Shown here piece after piece: positions 27,892 through 36,004 of a DNA stretch of 64,000 nucleotides. The position numbers and the translations under genes are program-made. Origin of the DNA: Leptospiraceae bacterium (GTDB lineage: Bacteria > Spirochaetota > Leptospiria > Leptospirales > Leptospiraceae); assembly GCA_016708435.1 (NCBI GenBank), contig JADJFV010000001.1, positions 372,001 to 436,000 on the forward strand, in the 5' to 3' direction. Numbering within the stretch: position 1 is the first letter of the stretch; every line of letters starts with the position of its first letter. The notes under the pieces are model-generated. The model ran no database searches. It worked only from the letters and a program-made list of their open reading frames with translations, and was not told the origin of the DNA.

Positions 27892-28611
27892 ATGATTTCA
27901 CTTGAAACAATCGAAGAGCTAGAAACAAAGATTATGAAGGCACTTGAGCTGATTTCAGACTTAAGAGCCGAAAATAATCGTCTAGAGTCTGATAATGAAA
28001 CTCTTCGATCCGAAAATGATCAGATGAAGCTTGCTATGGAAGAGAAAGAGCGAGAAATTGCTTCCCTTCGTGAACAGCTTGCTCAATCCCTAAAAGAATT
28101 AGAAGAGTTTAAGTCTAAAGAAAAGAAATTAGATAACAAGATTCATGATATGATGAGTCGCTTAGATAATCTATCCTCTTACAAGAGTGTAGATTCTTCA
28201 AAATCTTCAAGTGACTCTTCTACTGTGCAATCAGCTAGTTCAGTAACACCAACACCAGAGCCGATTCCTACAACACCTCCACCTACAACGCGCGTTGAAG
28301 ATCATGATCCTTCTGAATTTGAAGAAGACAACGATGAAATAATCCTTCTAGACGATGATGAAGATGAGATTACAGAGGCTGCCTCTGTATCCTCTACTCC
28401 TGAGCCAGTTGCAGAAGTTCATTCAGAGCCTGTAGTTGAGACAAGAGAAGAAGTCCCCGTTCATTCTCCTGTTCCTCCTGTAAGTGATGAGAATTCTCTC
28501 ATTGATGACTCAGATGACATTATAATTGATGAGACAGACGATGATTCTATCAATGTTTTTGATTCTGACGATGATGATGACTTCCTTATAATTGAGGAAG
28601 AAGTAAAGTAG
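27892..28611 (+). CDS. Coiled-coil protein with acidic tail (ZapB-like position)
   Basis: Residues 1-100 form a continuous coiled coil with heptad spacing (LETKIMKALELISDLRAENNRL and on). The rest is a low-complexity Ser/Thr/Pro and Asp/Glu tail (VEDHDPSEFEEDNDEIILLDDDEDE and a final DSDDDDDFLIIEEE). The start has GGAG 8 bases upstream. It lies just before a zapA gene and its coiled coil is the size and type of ZapB-like division proteins, so a role with FtsZ/ZapA is plausible but unproven. The acidic tail is not part of the classical ZapB family. Confidence 0.72.
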   Translation: MISLETIEELETKIMKALELISDLRAENNRLESDNETLRSENDQMKLAMEEKEREIASLREQLAQSLKELEEFKSKEKKLDNKIHDMMSRLDNLSSYKSVDSSKSSSDSSTVQSASSVTPTPEPIPTTPPPTTRVEDHDPSEFEEDNDEIILLDDDEDEITEAASVSSTPEPVAEVHSEPVVETREEVPVHSPVPPVSDENSLIDDSDDIIIDETDDDSINVFDSDDDDDFLIIEEEVK

Positions 28612-28617
28612 TTTAAA

Positions 28618-28926
28618 ATGGCCCAGCCAATTACACGTACCGAAGTTACCATATTCGGATCGTCCTATTCTATTTCCGGAGAGACTGATCCGGAGTATGT
28701 ACAACGCTTAGCAAAATTCATAGACAGTAAAATGCGCGAGTTGTCCGGATCTTTGCCAGGAGCAAGCGCACAGAAACTAGCAATTCTTGCAGCGCTTAAT
28801 ATTGCAGACGAGTTTTTTCAATACAAAGAACTAAATAACGAAGATGATCTTTCTCGTCTGTATGAAATGAAAACTAAAAAAATGATTTCGATGCTCGATG
28901 AGGGACTAATCGGAGATATCTACTAA
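28618..28926 (+). CDS. zapA: Cell division protein ZapA
   Basis: A 102-residue ZapA homologue. The N-terminal globular domain has TEVTIFGSSYSISGETDPEYVQRLAKFID, and the C-terminal coiled coil is about residues 60-100. ZapA cross-links FtsZ filaments and stabilises the Z-ring. The gene begins 6 bases after the coiled-coil gene, and its stop codon overlaps the inferred mnmC start. Confidence 0.85.
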   Translation: MAQPITRTEVTIFGSSYSISGETDPEYVQRLAKFIDSKMRELSGSLPGASAQKLAILAALNIADEFFQYKELNNEDDLSRLYEMKTKKMISMLDEGLIGDIY

Positions 28927-30860
28927 TCGAATCTGCATTTTCTTGGTACGATTCCAACACGCTTTATTCCAATCAATTTAACGACATCTACTGGTCAGCC
29001 CAAGGCGGACTAAAAGAAAAGGAATATGTATTCTTTGATGGCAACAATCTAAGCAATCGCTTCAATCAGAAAAAATCCTTTTGTATCTTCGAGTTTGGCT
29101 TTGGTGCTGGATTGAACTTCTTTCTTACTAGAAAGAAAAATCAAAACCAACCAACTACCGGACGCATTCAATACTTTGCCGTTGAGAAATATCCAATTCC
29201 ATTTCAATTAATGGAATCAGTTATGAAAAAAGAAAAAGAGATTCAGGATTTATCCGAAGACTTCTTACCTTTTTATAAAAATATTTCGAGCGGTTACAAT
29301 CAATTATCCTTTGAAGGAGAAAACTTTGATTTAATCCTAATCATTGGTGATATTGCTGATGTTATTCAATCGTTTCATGCTAAAATAGATGCTTGGTTTT
29401 TGGATGGTTTTTCTCCATCTAAGAATCCAGAAATGTGGACAAAAGAAATATTTTCTTTTATGAAAAAGAATTCGAAGAAAGGAGCTAGCCTTTCTACATA
29501 TACAACAGCGGGATTTGTTCGAGAAGGACTGACTGAAGCAGGTTTTCAAATAGAAAAAGTAACAGGTTTTGGAAATAAGAAGCATATGCTAAAGGGGATA
29601 ATTCCAATTATTCAACAAACCATATCTTTTAGACCCTGGTTTCGAATTCCAAGATTTACTTCGGAGAGCAAAGAAGTAGTCATAATCGGAGCAGGACTTG
29701 CGGGAACTTCTCTTGCCTTCGCATTATCTCAGAAAGGATTTAAGATTACAATCATAGAAAGGGAAATTCAAATTTCATCAGGAGCTTCTGGTAATCCAGA
29801 AGGAATGTTTGCACCTCTTTTATCAGGGGAAACGTCTGACTTAAGTGAGTGGAATTCAGCGGCATACAAAGAGTTTGCTCAATTTCTTTCCATACACAAG
29901 TCTCAATTGCACGGAGTATTTCGGCAAATTGGAGTTTTTCAAACAGCGAATTCGGACGAGGAAATGATTCGTTTAACAAAAGCTATTGAGAATTTAAGTA
30001 TAGATTCCAGCGAAGCGATCCTTGCGGACAAAGGTTATCCTTTTAAAGGAATATTCTTTCCAAAAGCAGGCTCAGCAAGTCCATTTCAATTGTCTCAAAC
30101 TTATTTAAAACTCGCAGGAGGAAGCGTAAAACTGATATTATCCACTTCTCTTCTAAATATACAAAGGGAGGGAACTCATTGGAAACTAACGTTTTCCAAT
30201 GGAGAAGTGTTAGAGTCAGATACAGTAATCTTTGCTAATTCTTTTGATGCGAAGGATTTTGTAGAGGGGTTGGATAAAATAAAAAAGGTGAGAGGGCAAA
30301 TTCTTTATTATCCGTCGCAGAAATTTCCTGAAAAGCTTGATTCAGTTCTATTGCATGAAGATGGCTATATAGTTCCAAATGTCAATGGTATACATATTAT
30401 AGGCTCTACTTTTGATCCCTTTGATTCCTCTCTTGATTTGAATATTGAAGATAATATTCATATGCTCCAAAAACTAAAGACACTCTTTCCAAAAATAAAT
30501 CCTGAAGATGGCAGAAGTATGCTGGGAAGAGTTGGTTTTCGTGCTATGAGTTCTGATCATCTGCCAATGGTTGGACCTATTCCTGATAGGACTGAATTTG
30601 AAAATGATTATTCGGATTTATGGAAAGCGAACATGTTTAAAGATTATCCGAATGGAAAGTATTTGCCTGGACTTTATGTGTCGTGTGCGCATGGTTCTAA
30701 AGGAATACTCAGCTCTTATCTTGCAGCTAACGTCATTGCATCTATGCTCGCGAACGAGCCTACGCCGATTGATTCGAAGCTAATAGATAAAATCAATCCT
30801 TCTAGATTTACAATTCAATCTTTTGTCACCACTCCTAAAAAATCCTTTTCATCTAAATAA
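28926..30860 (+). CDS. mnmC: Bifunctional tRNA mnm5s2U synthesis protein MnmC, start codon unusual
   Basis: Modifies the wobble uridine of tRNAs: the FAD oxidoreductase domain cleaves carboxymethylaminomethyl-U and the methyltransferase domain then methylates it. The reading frame is open from 28902 (after an in-frame stop at 28899). MnmC-like sequence starts at once: ESAFSWYDSNTLYSNQFNDI, YVFFDGNNL, then the SAM motif FEFGFGAGLNFF. Only non-standard starts exist before TTG 29112, which lies inside the SAM motif, so ATC 28926 (overlapping the zapA stop, GGAG 10 bases upstream) is the likely start, giving 644 aa versus about 668 in E. coli. The FAD domain has VVIIGAGLAGTSLAFALS. Confidence 0.82.
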   Translation: MESAFSWYDSNTLYSNQFNDIYWSAQGGLKEKEYVFFDGNNLSNRFNQKKSFCIFEFGFGAGLNFFLTRKKNQNQPTTGRIQYFAVEKYPIPFQLMESVMKKEKEIQDLSEDFLPFYKNISSGYNQLSFEGENFDLILIIGDIADVIQSFHAKIDAWFLDGFSPSKNPEMWTKEIFSFMKKNSKKGASLSTYTTAGFVREGLTEAGFQIEKVTGFGNKKHMLKGIIPIIQQTISFRPWFRIPRFTSESKEVVIIGAGLAGTSLAFALSQKGFKITIIEREIQISSGASGNPEGMFAPLLSGETSDLSEWNSAAYKEFAQFLSIHKSQLHGVFRQIGVFQTANSDEEMIRLTKAIENLSIDSSEAILADKGYPFKGIFFPKAGSASPFQLSQTYLKLAGGSVKLILSTSLLNIQREGTHWKLTFSNGEVLESDTVIFANSFDAKDFVEGLDKIKKVRGQILYYPSQKFPEKLDSVLLHEDGYIVPNVNGIHIIGSTFDPFDSSLDLNIEDNIHMLQKLKTLFPKINPEDGRSMLGRVGFRAMSSDHLPMVGPIPDRTEFENDYSDLWKANMFKDYPNGKYLPGLYVSCAHGSKGILSSYLAANVIASMLANEPTPIDSKLIDKINPSRFTIQSFVTTPKKSFSSK

Positions 30861-30883
30861 GGTTTAAATATGTAACATTAGAG

Positions 30884-31621
30884 ATGCAGAATAAAAAAAA
30901 TTTTCTTTTAGTAATCCTCTTTATCGTTAGTTGTCTTGACAATCGAACTACTAAGTTAATCGAAAAATCTAAATACTATTATCCGAACGAGGAAAAATTT
31001 CAAGAACTAGTTCAACAAGTTTCAAGTAAAGAAAGAATCGATTGGATGTTTGCAAAGGCAATCATCATCAAAGAATCTCACTATGCAGATCATCTTGTTT
31101 CTCTTTCGGGAGCCGTGGGGCTAATGCAGCTTATGCCCAGAACCGGTTCATACATCAGTCCTACATTTACAAATTATATGACCGCAAGAAAGCAGAAAAG
31201 AGACAAGAAAGGGCAGAGAATTTACAGAGAGAAAACCGCCGAAGAATGGGGACGGATTTATCAAGCTGAGTTACAAAATATCTATTCCATGAACAAATCA
31301 AATCCAGAAGAATTATATAAGTTGGATAGAAGATTTGATCCCGAATGGAATATAAAAGAAGGTATACGACAATTAGCCGCAGAGTATCATTTTTTTGTTA
31401 AAAGAAAACATTCTGAGTATGAGAGTATGATTCTAGCGAGTGCTGCTTATAACGCAGGTCGGTTTGCTGTTATGAAATTAGAATCAAACCCTAAATATGA
31501 TTCGATTCCTATTAATCGCGAAACAGAAAAATACATTGGGTCAATGCTGCGAGTATGGGAGGCATTAAAAAAAGGAGAGGGCTTTATTCCCGAAAACAAG
31601 TCATGGGTGCTATGGCTTTAA
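30884..31621 (+). CDS. Lipoprotein lytic transglycosylase (SLT family)
   Basis: A 245-residue protein with signal peptide and lipobox (FIVSC, Cys17), then a goose-lysozyme-like SLT domain. Catalytic Glu64 is in IIIKESHY, followed by GAVGLMQLMP and ASAAYNAGRF. It cleaves peptidoglycan glycan strands to 1,6-anhydro products and resembles MltC/EmtA-type membrane-bound enzymes. It probably acts in the periplasm. It lies 23 bases after mnmC and is convergent with the next gene (stops 2 bases apart). Confidence 0.9.
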   Translation: MQNKKNFLLVILFIVSCLDNRTTKLIEKSKYYYPNEEKFQELVQQVSSKERIDWMFAKAIIIKESHYADHLVSLSGAVGLMQLMPRTGSYISPTFTNYMTARKQKRDKKGQRIYREKTAEEWGRIYQAELQNIYSMNKSNPEELYKLDRRFDPEWNIKEGIRQLAAEYHFFVKRKHSEYESMILASAAYNAGRFAVMKLESNPKYDSIPINRETEKYIGSMLRVWEALKKGEGFIPENKSWVLWL

Positions 31622-31622
31622 T

Positions 31623-33695
31623 CTAGCCTCTGTATTCAATTCCAATAACCGTTATATCATCCCTGACTCTTGCCGTATCTATGAATTTGTTCATTGAATT
31701 GTAAAGAGTCTCTATAGAACTTTCAAGTGGCTTATCTTTTTCTTGTTCTAGAATTTGAATAACCCTTTCCTCTCCAAATTGTTCTTGGTCTTCGTTGAAC
31801 TCCTCTTCGATTCCATCAGTAAATAGAAATAATCTCCCCGAACTAAATTCTCTTTCTTCTTCATCGTATTCCACATCTGGGATCATTCCAATAATATTTC
31901 CTCTATGGGTAAGTGTTTGGACATTATTTTCATTGATTAGAATTTGAGGAATATGCCCCGCTGAAGAGTAAGTTATTTTGTCATAGATTGTATCTATATC
32001 AATAATAAAAGCAGTGAAATAAATATGAAGTGATTTATATTTATTCGAAAAGTTATCATTCAGAAATTTTAAAATTCGAGCGGGAGAGTTTAATAGGTCT
32101 TTGACGCTCTCATATTCGCTTTTGATTGCCATTGTAATCAGTGCTGCTTGCACACCATGACCTGTTGCATCAGCAATAAAGGCACGAACGAGTCCTGGCT
32201 TTATTTCCTCTATGTCATAAAAATCTCCACCGACACTAGTGACTGGTTTATAAAGAGTTGAAATTTTCAATTTCTTGATTCGATCTAAATTATGCGGGAG
32301 AATATTTTGTTGAATTTTTTGTGCGGTCAACATATCCTTTTGAACTTCTTTCAAAAGTCTTTCCGTTTTCTCTTTCTCTGCCTGCGATTCTCTTTGTGCA
32401 ATCCATGCAATACCAGTTTCAATCTCTGCCGTCTTCTTTGCTTCTTCTAAATCAAGAGTCCGCTCTTTAATTTTTCTTTCTAATTCAGAAGAGTGATTTC
32501 TCTGCATAAGGAGGAGTTGATCGTTGATAGCATAAAACTTTGCTGAAAGTGCAATCGTTATGCATAAAATGAAAATTAGAAATGATTCAGGGAGAAGGTT
32601 TATTACATTGATAAAATTAAAATAAATCAAAATACCTATACAAAAAGCTGCGAACAATATCATTAAGCCGATAGCAATCACTTTTGAGCCATCTTTTTTT
32701 TCTTTCATCGCTCGCAGTATTGTATAGATGAGAGAAATTCCAAATGGAATTCCTGTTAAAATCATAAGTGGTTGTCCGAATCCAGAATAGAATCTAAAAA
32801 TAGAAAGAGAAAATCCAGATAGTAGAAATACTAAAAAGAAAATAGAAACAAAACCATTCAGAATTCGAATCCAAGTTGGGGTTCTATATTCAAAAAAAGA
32901 AAAGACAAATAAAGCTAGGAACATTGGCATGATTCCAAACCCTGAGTTGAAAAAATAAAAATGAAACCAATAAGAATCGTAAATCCAATAGGTAAATCGA
33001 TAATAGCCGAGTGTTTGCGTTGCAGCAAAAAAACAAGCAATCGAGAAATAAAAATAACCTAACTCTTTTTTGGTTCCAATAAATAAAATTAAATGGTAGA
33101 TAGACACAAAAAGAAAAACTAATCCAATAGAAATATTCCAAATTGTAGTCGTATAGAATTTTCGTTTTATAAATTGTTTCTCTCCAATATACATGCTACC
33201 AGTTGAACCAGCAAATCCAGCAAAATTGCAAACCCGAATCGCAATTGTATTCTTCTCGTTTATTCTAATTAGAGATATAGGAATATGATGAATACTATTT
33301 CTGCTATTGTTTACTACGCAGTTGCCGCTAGAATCAATTTGACCTTCGCTACCTATTTTGATTCCATTAAAATAAAATTCATGTGCGTCGATGAAAGAAG
33401 GAGTTAGAATAGAAATATTTCTTTCTAACCATGTATCTCTAATAAAAAGCTGTTTCCTATACCATCCTGTTTTTGTATCTGCAAGTTTCTGTTGACGCCA
33501 AAGTCCCGGAATAGAAATCTTTTTCCACTGGGAATCATCTATCTCTGGCTGTGAATAATCGGAATTATCCAAAGGAATAAATTTCCACTGCCCCGTTAAA
33601 TCATAGATTTGGTTTCGGTTGTCCATTTCTAGACTCTGTGAACACATGCTAGCAGTGATTAGAAAGGTTACTATTGCAATAAAAATAGATTTCAT
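31623..33695 (-). CDS. 7TMR-DISM / SpoIIE-type phosphatase
   Basis: Order: signal peptide (ATG 33695 chosen because a clean signal peptide follows; the frame extends to 33752), jelly-roll ligand domain like that of the 14328-16790 protein, seven membrane segments, coiled coil (about 405-470) and SpoIIE phosphatase. The phosphatase keeps all metal motifs: GGDFYDIEE, ADATGHGVQAAL, FTDGIEEEF and VRDDITVIG. It probably releases an anti-sigma/anti-anti-sigma switch in response to an extracellular compound. It lacks the TPR tail of its paralogue, and no sigma-factor genes are nearby. Confidence 0.87.
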   Translation of the reverse strand: MKSIFIAIVTFLITASMCSQSLEMDNRNQIYDLTGQWKFIPLDNSDYSQPEIDDSQWKKISIPGLWRQQKLADTKTGWYRKQLFIRDTWLERNISILTPSFIDAHEFYFNGIKIGSEGQIDSSGNCVVNNSRNSIHHIPISLIRINEKNTIAIRVCNFAGFAGSTGSMYIGEKQFIKRKFYTTTIWNISIGLVFLFVSIYHLILFIGTKKELGYFYFSIACFFAATQTLGYYRFTYWIYDSYWFHFYFFNSGFGIMPMFLALFVFSFFEYRTPTWIRILNGFVSIFFLVFLLSGFSLSIFRFYSGFGQPLMILTGIPFGISLIYTILRAMKEKKDGSKVIAIGLMILFAAFCIGILIYFNFINVINLLPESFLIFILCITIALSAKFYAINDQLLLMQRNHSSELERKIKERTLDLEEAKKTAEIETGIAWIAQRESQAEKEKTERLLKEVQKDMLTAQKIQQNILPHNLDRIKKLKISTLYKPVTSVGGDFYDIEEIKPGLVRAFIADATGHGVQAALITMAIKSEYESVKDLLNSPARILKFLNDNFSNKYKSLHIYFTAFIIDIDTIYDKITYSSAGHIPQILINENNVQTLTHRGNIIGMIPDVEYDEEEREFSSGRLFLFTDGIEEEFNEDQEQFGEERVIQILEQEKDKPLESSIETLYNSMNKFIDTARVRDDITVIGIEYRG

Positions 33696-33935
33696 TCGAA
33701 ATTTAGCCATTTCCATAAACGATTTAAAAAAGATGATAAACCATAATAACAATGCCTCAATTGGTCAAGAAAAATAAACCATAGAAAAATTACTTGCAGC
33801 TTGATAAAAGTCAGGAGTTCATGCTCAAAGAATTGAATTTTAAAAGATTTCGATTTGCTTTATTCATTTAACTAGTATTGAATACACGAGTCACTTTATA
33901 ATAGACTTAAAGAATTTATTTTTGGAATCACCAAT

Positions 33936-35147
33936 ATGAAAAAAAATAAGAATGTCTTCAAATGCCTTCTGCTAATTGTCCTTTTATCGTCGCCAATTTT
34001 TTCGGACAGTATGTTTTCTGGATTCTTTGACAAAAGTATCACGGAATCAGCTCTTTGGAAGACTCTTAAAGATCCAATGCTTCGAGAGAAAGCGATTGTG
34101 GAAATTAAAAAGGACATTCAGAAATATGTAGATGTAGTCATCAAGCTCTACAATAAAGGACTGGATAAAGAAGATAGAGAAATGCTGATTGATCTCATTA
34201 GTTATTCAAAAAATCAATCCGGTGAAAAGTTTTTAAAAGATGTGATCGTAAACAAATCATCCGAAGACAGAACGTTTAGTTTTAAAAAATACATGCAAGA
34301 CTACAAAGTGGATTCTAGCTTTATTAAGGGTCAGTTGGATGACAAGCAGTTACGTATATACTCTTTGCTTTATGTGGTTGATAGAGGTAGAAAAGAAGAT
34401 TATGAAATATTTCAAAAGATAATATTCAATGCAAATGCTCCGAATGAAGAACGGATACTCGCTGTTAAAGCTGCTATGCTTTGGGGAACTGAAGTTGCAA
34501 AAAAAGAAGTTTACTTATTCATTCTCCAAAAAGCAAATGAGATCGTTGTTGCCCCTTCCATTATTATATTTGAAAATGTAAAGTCAGATGAAATTAGAGA
34601 AGAGCTTTGCAGGGTCAGCAAGAAATCTCAATCTCAAATTACAAGGAGTAATGCAAGTTATGCGCTCACTGTATACGATACAACTCAGATTATTCCTTAT
34701 TTAATTCCTGCTTTAAATGAAGAGTTTCTGTATGAGAAACTAAGCGGATTAGACGTATTAACCGGAATTATGAGTTTAGGAACTACAGCCTTAGCAAAAG
34801 GTCTTCCGTTATTGCAAACAAAAGCAGAATTTGATAATCGCAAAATTAAAATAGCCGAATCGCTCAAGAAACTAACGAATGCGGACAATGGCACATCTTT
34901 TACAAAATGGTTTGATTGGGCGGTATACAATGGTTATACCGTCAATGGCGTAAATTTAATTCACTATTTGTTTTCCGGGTATCCAGAGAAGAGAAAACTG
35001 GCTATAGAGAGTGCTGTGCGCGCTCTTGGTTATACTGACCCAAGAGAATTTTATACACAAAATGAAAACCGAACACAAATAGAAATTGTAATTTTGCTTG
35101 CCGAGGAATTACTGAAGAGTGGAATTCAACAAGATGAAAAATACTAA
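33936..35147 (+). CDS. Secreted alpha-helical (HEAT-like) protein
   Basis: An N-terminal signal peptide (about 1-24, ending SPIFSDS) is followed by nearly all-helical sequence. Recurrent helix pairs such as RILAVKAAMLWGTEVAKKEV and NRTQIEIVILLAEELLKSG resemble HEAT repeats but are too divergent to assign. The protein would be periplasmic or outer-membrane-associated. It stands alone, and a REP-like palindrome follows its stop. Function unknown. Confidence 0.72.
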   Translation: MKKNKNVFKCLLLIVLLSSPIFSDSMFSGFFDKSITESALWKTLKDPMLREKAIVEIKKDIQKYVDVVIKLYNKGLDKEDREMLIDLISYSKNQSGEKFLKDVIVNKSSEDRTFSFKKYMQDYKVDSSFIKGQLDDKQLRIYSLLYVVDRGRKEDYEIFQKIIFNANAPNEERILAVKAAMLWGTEVAKKEVYLFILQKANEIVVAPSIIIFENVKSDEIREELCRVSKKSQSQITRSNASYALTVYDTTQIIPYLIPALNEEFLYEKLSGLDVLTGIMSLGTTALAKGLPLLQTKAEFDNRKIKIAESLKKLTNADNGTSFTKWFDWAVYNGYTVNGVNLIHYLFSGYPEKRKLAIESAVRALGYTDPREFYTQNENRTQIEIVILLAEELLKSGIQQDEKY

Positions 35148-35152
35148 TTCAA

Positions 35153-35260
35153 GTTGTCATTCCCATTATGTTGCGACCCAAGGAGCAACATTGAGTTTCG
35201 TTTTTAGTCGGGAATCTGTTATTCTTGAGATCCCCGACAAAAGAACTCGGGGATGACAAC
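35153..35260. repeat. REP/BIME-like palindromic element
   Basis: The outer ends GTTGTCATTCCC and GGGGATGACAAC are inverted repeats at 11 of 12 positions. Inside are smaller hairpins TGTTGC/GCAACA and ATCCCCGA/TCGGGGAT. The end sequences match the hairpin at 4034-4068, so the two belong to one repeat family. The element lies between two convergent genes. Confidence 0.65.
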
Positions 35261-35285
35261 AGCAAGGAAAATCCGATCAATTTGT

Positions 35286-35765
35286 CTAGATGTGGTAGCT
35301 AATATTGCTACACCTCTCGCACACATCGTTTGGGACTACGCCCCATTTCATGAGATATCCAAAAACATAACACCCTGCACAAAATCCAAGAAAGGATTCT
35401 AAGGAGGCAAAGAAGGAAAGTATTGATAGAGTAATTGTAAACTCAAAGTTGTAGCCTAGATATAAGAGGATAAAGGCTGTTAGGCTAAATAAAAAACCAA
35501 TCAACTGAGCAAATCGTTTTGGAATTCCTGGTGTTGGAGTATTTTCGATTTTAAATAAAGGAATCACTACATGCAAGGCAAATCTTGCGAAAGGTTCAAA
35601 TTTTGGACCGTATAAAACCCTTGCAGTAAACCCATAAAGTAAGATAGCAACTAGTATCAAAGAGTTTGTGTAAATAGCAGAGAGGCTTAAGACTAATACA
35701 AAGAAGGCTACAATACGAGCAGCATTTTCATTTATTACTTCCGGGAAATTTCCAATTTTTATCAT
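35286..35765 (-). CDS. DUF4395 membrane protein
   Basis: A 159-residue protein with four membrane segments and conserved DUF4395 features: FGPKFEPFARFALH-like YGPKFEPFARFA, PKRFAQLIGFLFS and GFCAGCYVFG, plus a CERC motif at the end. The CxxC pairs suggest redox or metal chemistry at the membrane. Function unknown. A possible 20-residue peptide ORF lies just upstream on the same strand. Confidence 0.83.
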   Translation of the reverse strand: MIKIGNFPEVINENAARIVAFFVLVLSLSAIYTNSLILVAILLYGFTARVLYGPKFEPFARFALHVVIPLFKIENTPTPGIPKRFAQLIGFLFSLTAFILLYLGYNFEFTITLSILSFFASLESFLGFCAGCYVFGYLMKWGVVPNDVCERCSNISYHI

Positions 35766-35808
35766 AGGTTCTACCTTTCATGCACAATTTAATATAGCAG
35801 AAAATAAT

Positions 35809-35871
35809 CTAATATATTACGATACTTAGAAAGACACCTAAAAGGGCAACAAAAAAAATCAAATACTTCAT
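35809..35871 (-). CDS. Possible 20-residue hydrophobic membrane peptide
   Basis: An ATG opens a 20-codon frame (MKYLIFFVALLGV...) that is hydrophobic throughout except for one Lys and ends in TAG. It would form a single membrane helix. It is upstream of and on the same strand as the DUF4395 gene, 43 bases from that gene's start codon. An AAGAAG lies 8 or more bases upstream, a weak ribosome site. Spurious short frames are common, so confidence is low. Confidence 0.25.
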   Translation of the reverse strand: MKYLIFFVALLGVFLSIVIY

Positions 35872-36004
35872 TTTGAATGCTTCTTGAGAAGCAAAGTATG
35901 ATCTTGCATTTTTCAAATTATTCCATTTAATTAAAAATCAAATTCAGATATTTTTAGAGACTTATATGACTTTCCTTGTCTAAAGCAAGTAGAAAGGTGT
36001 TTTA

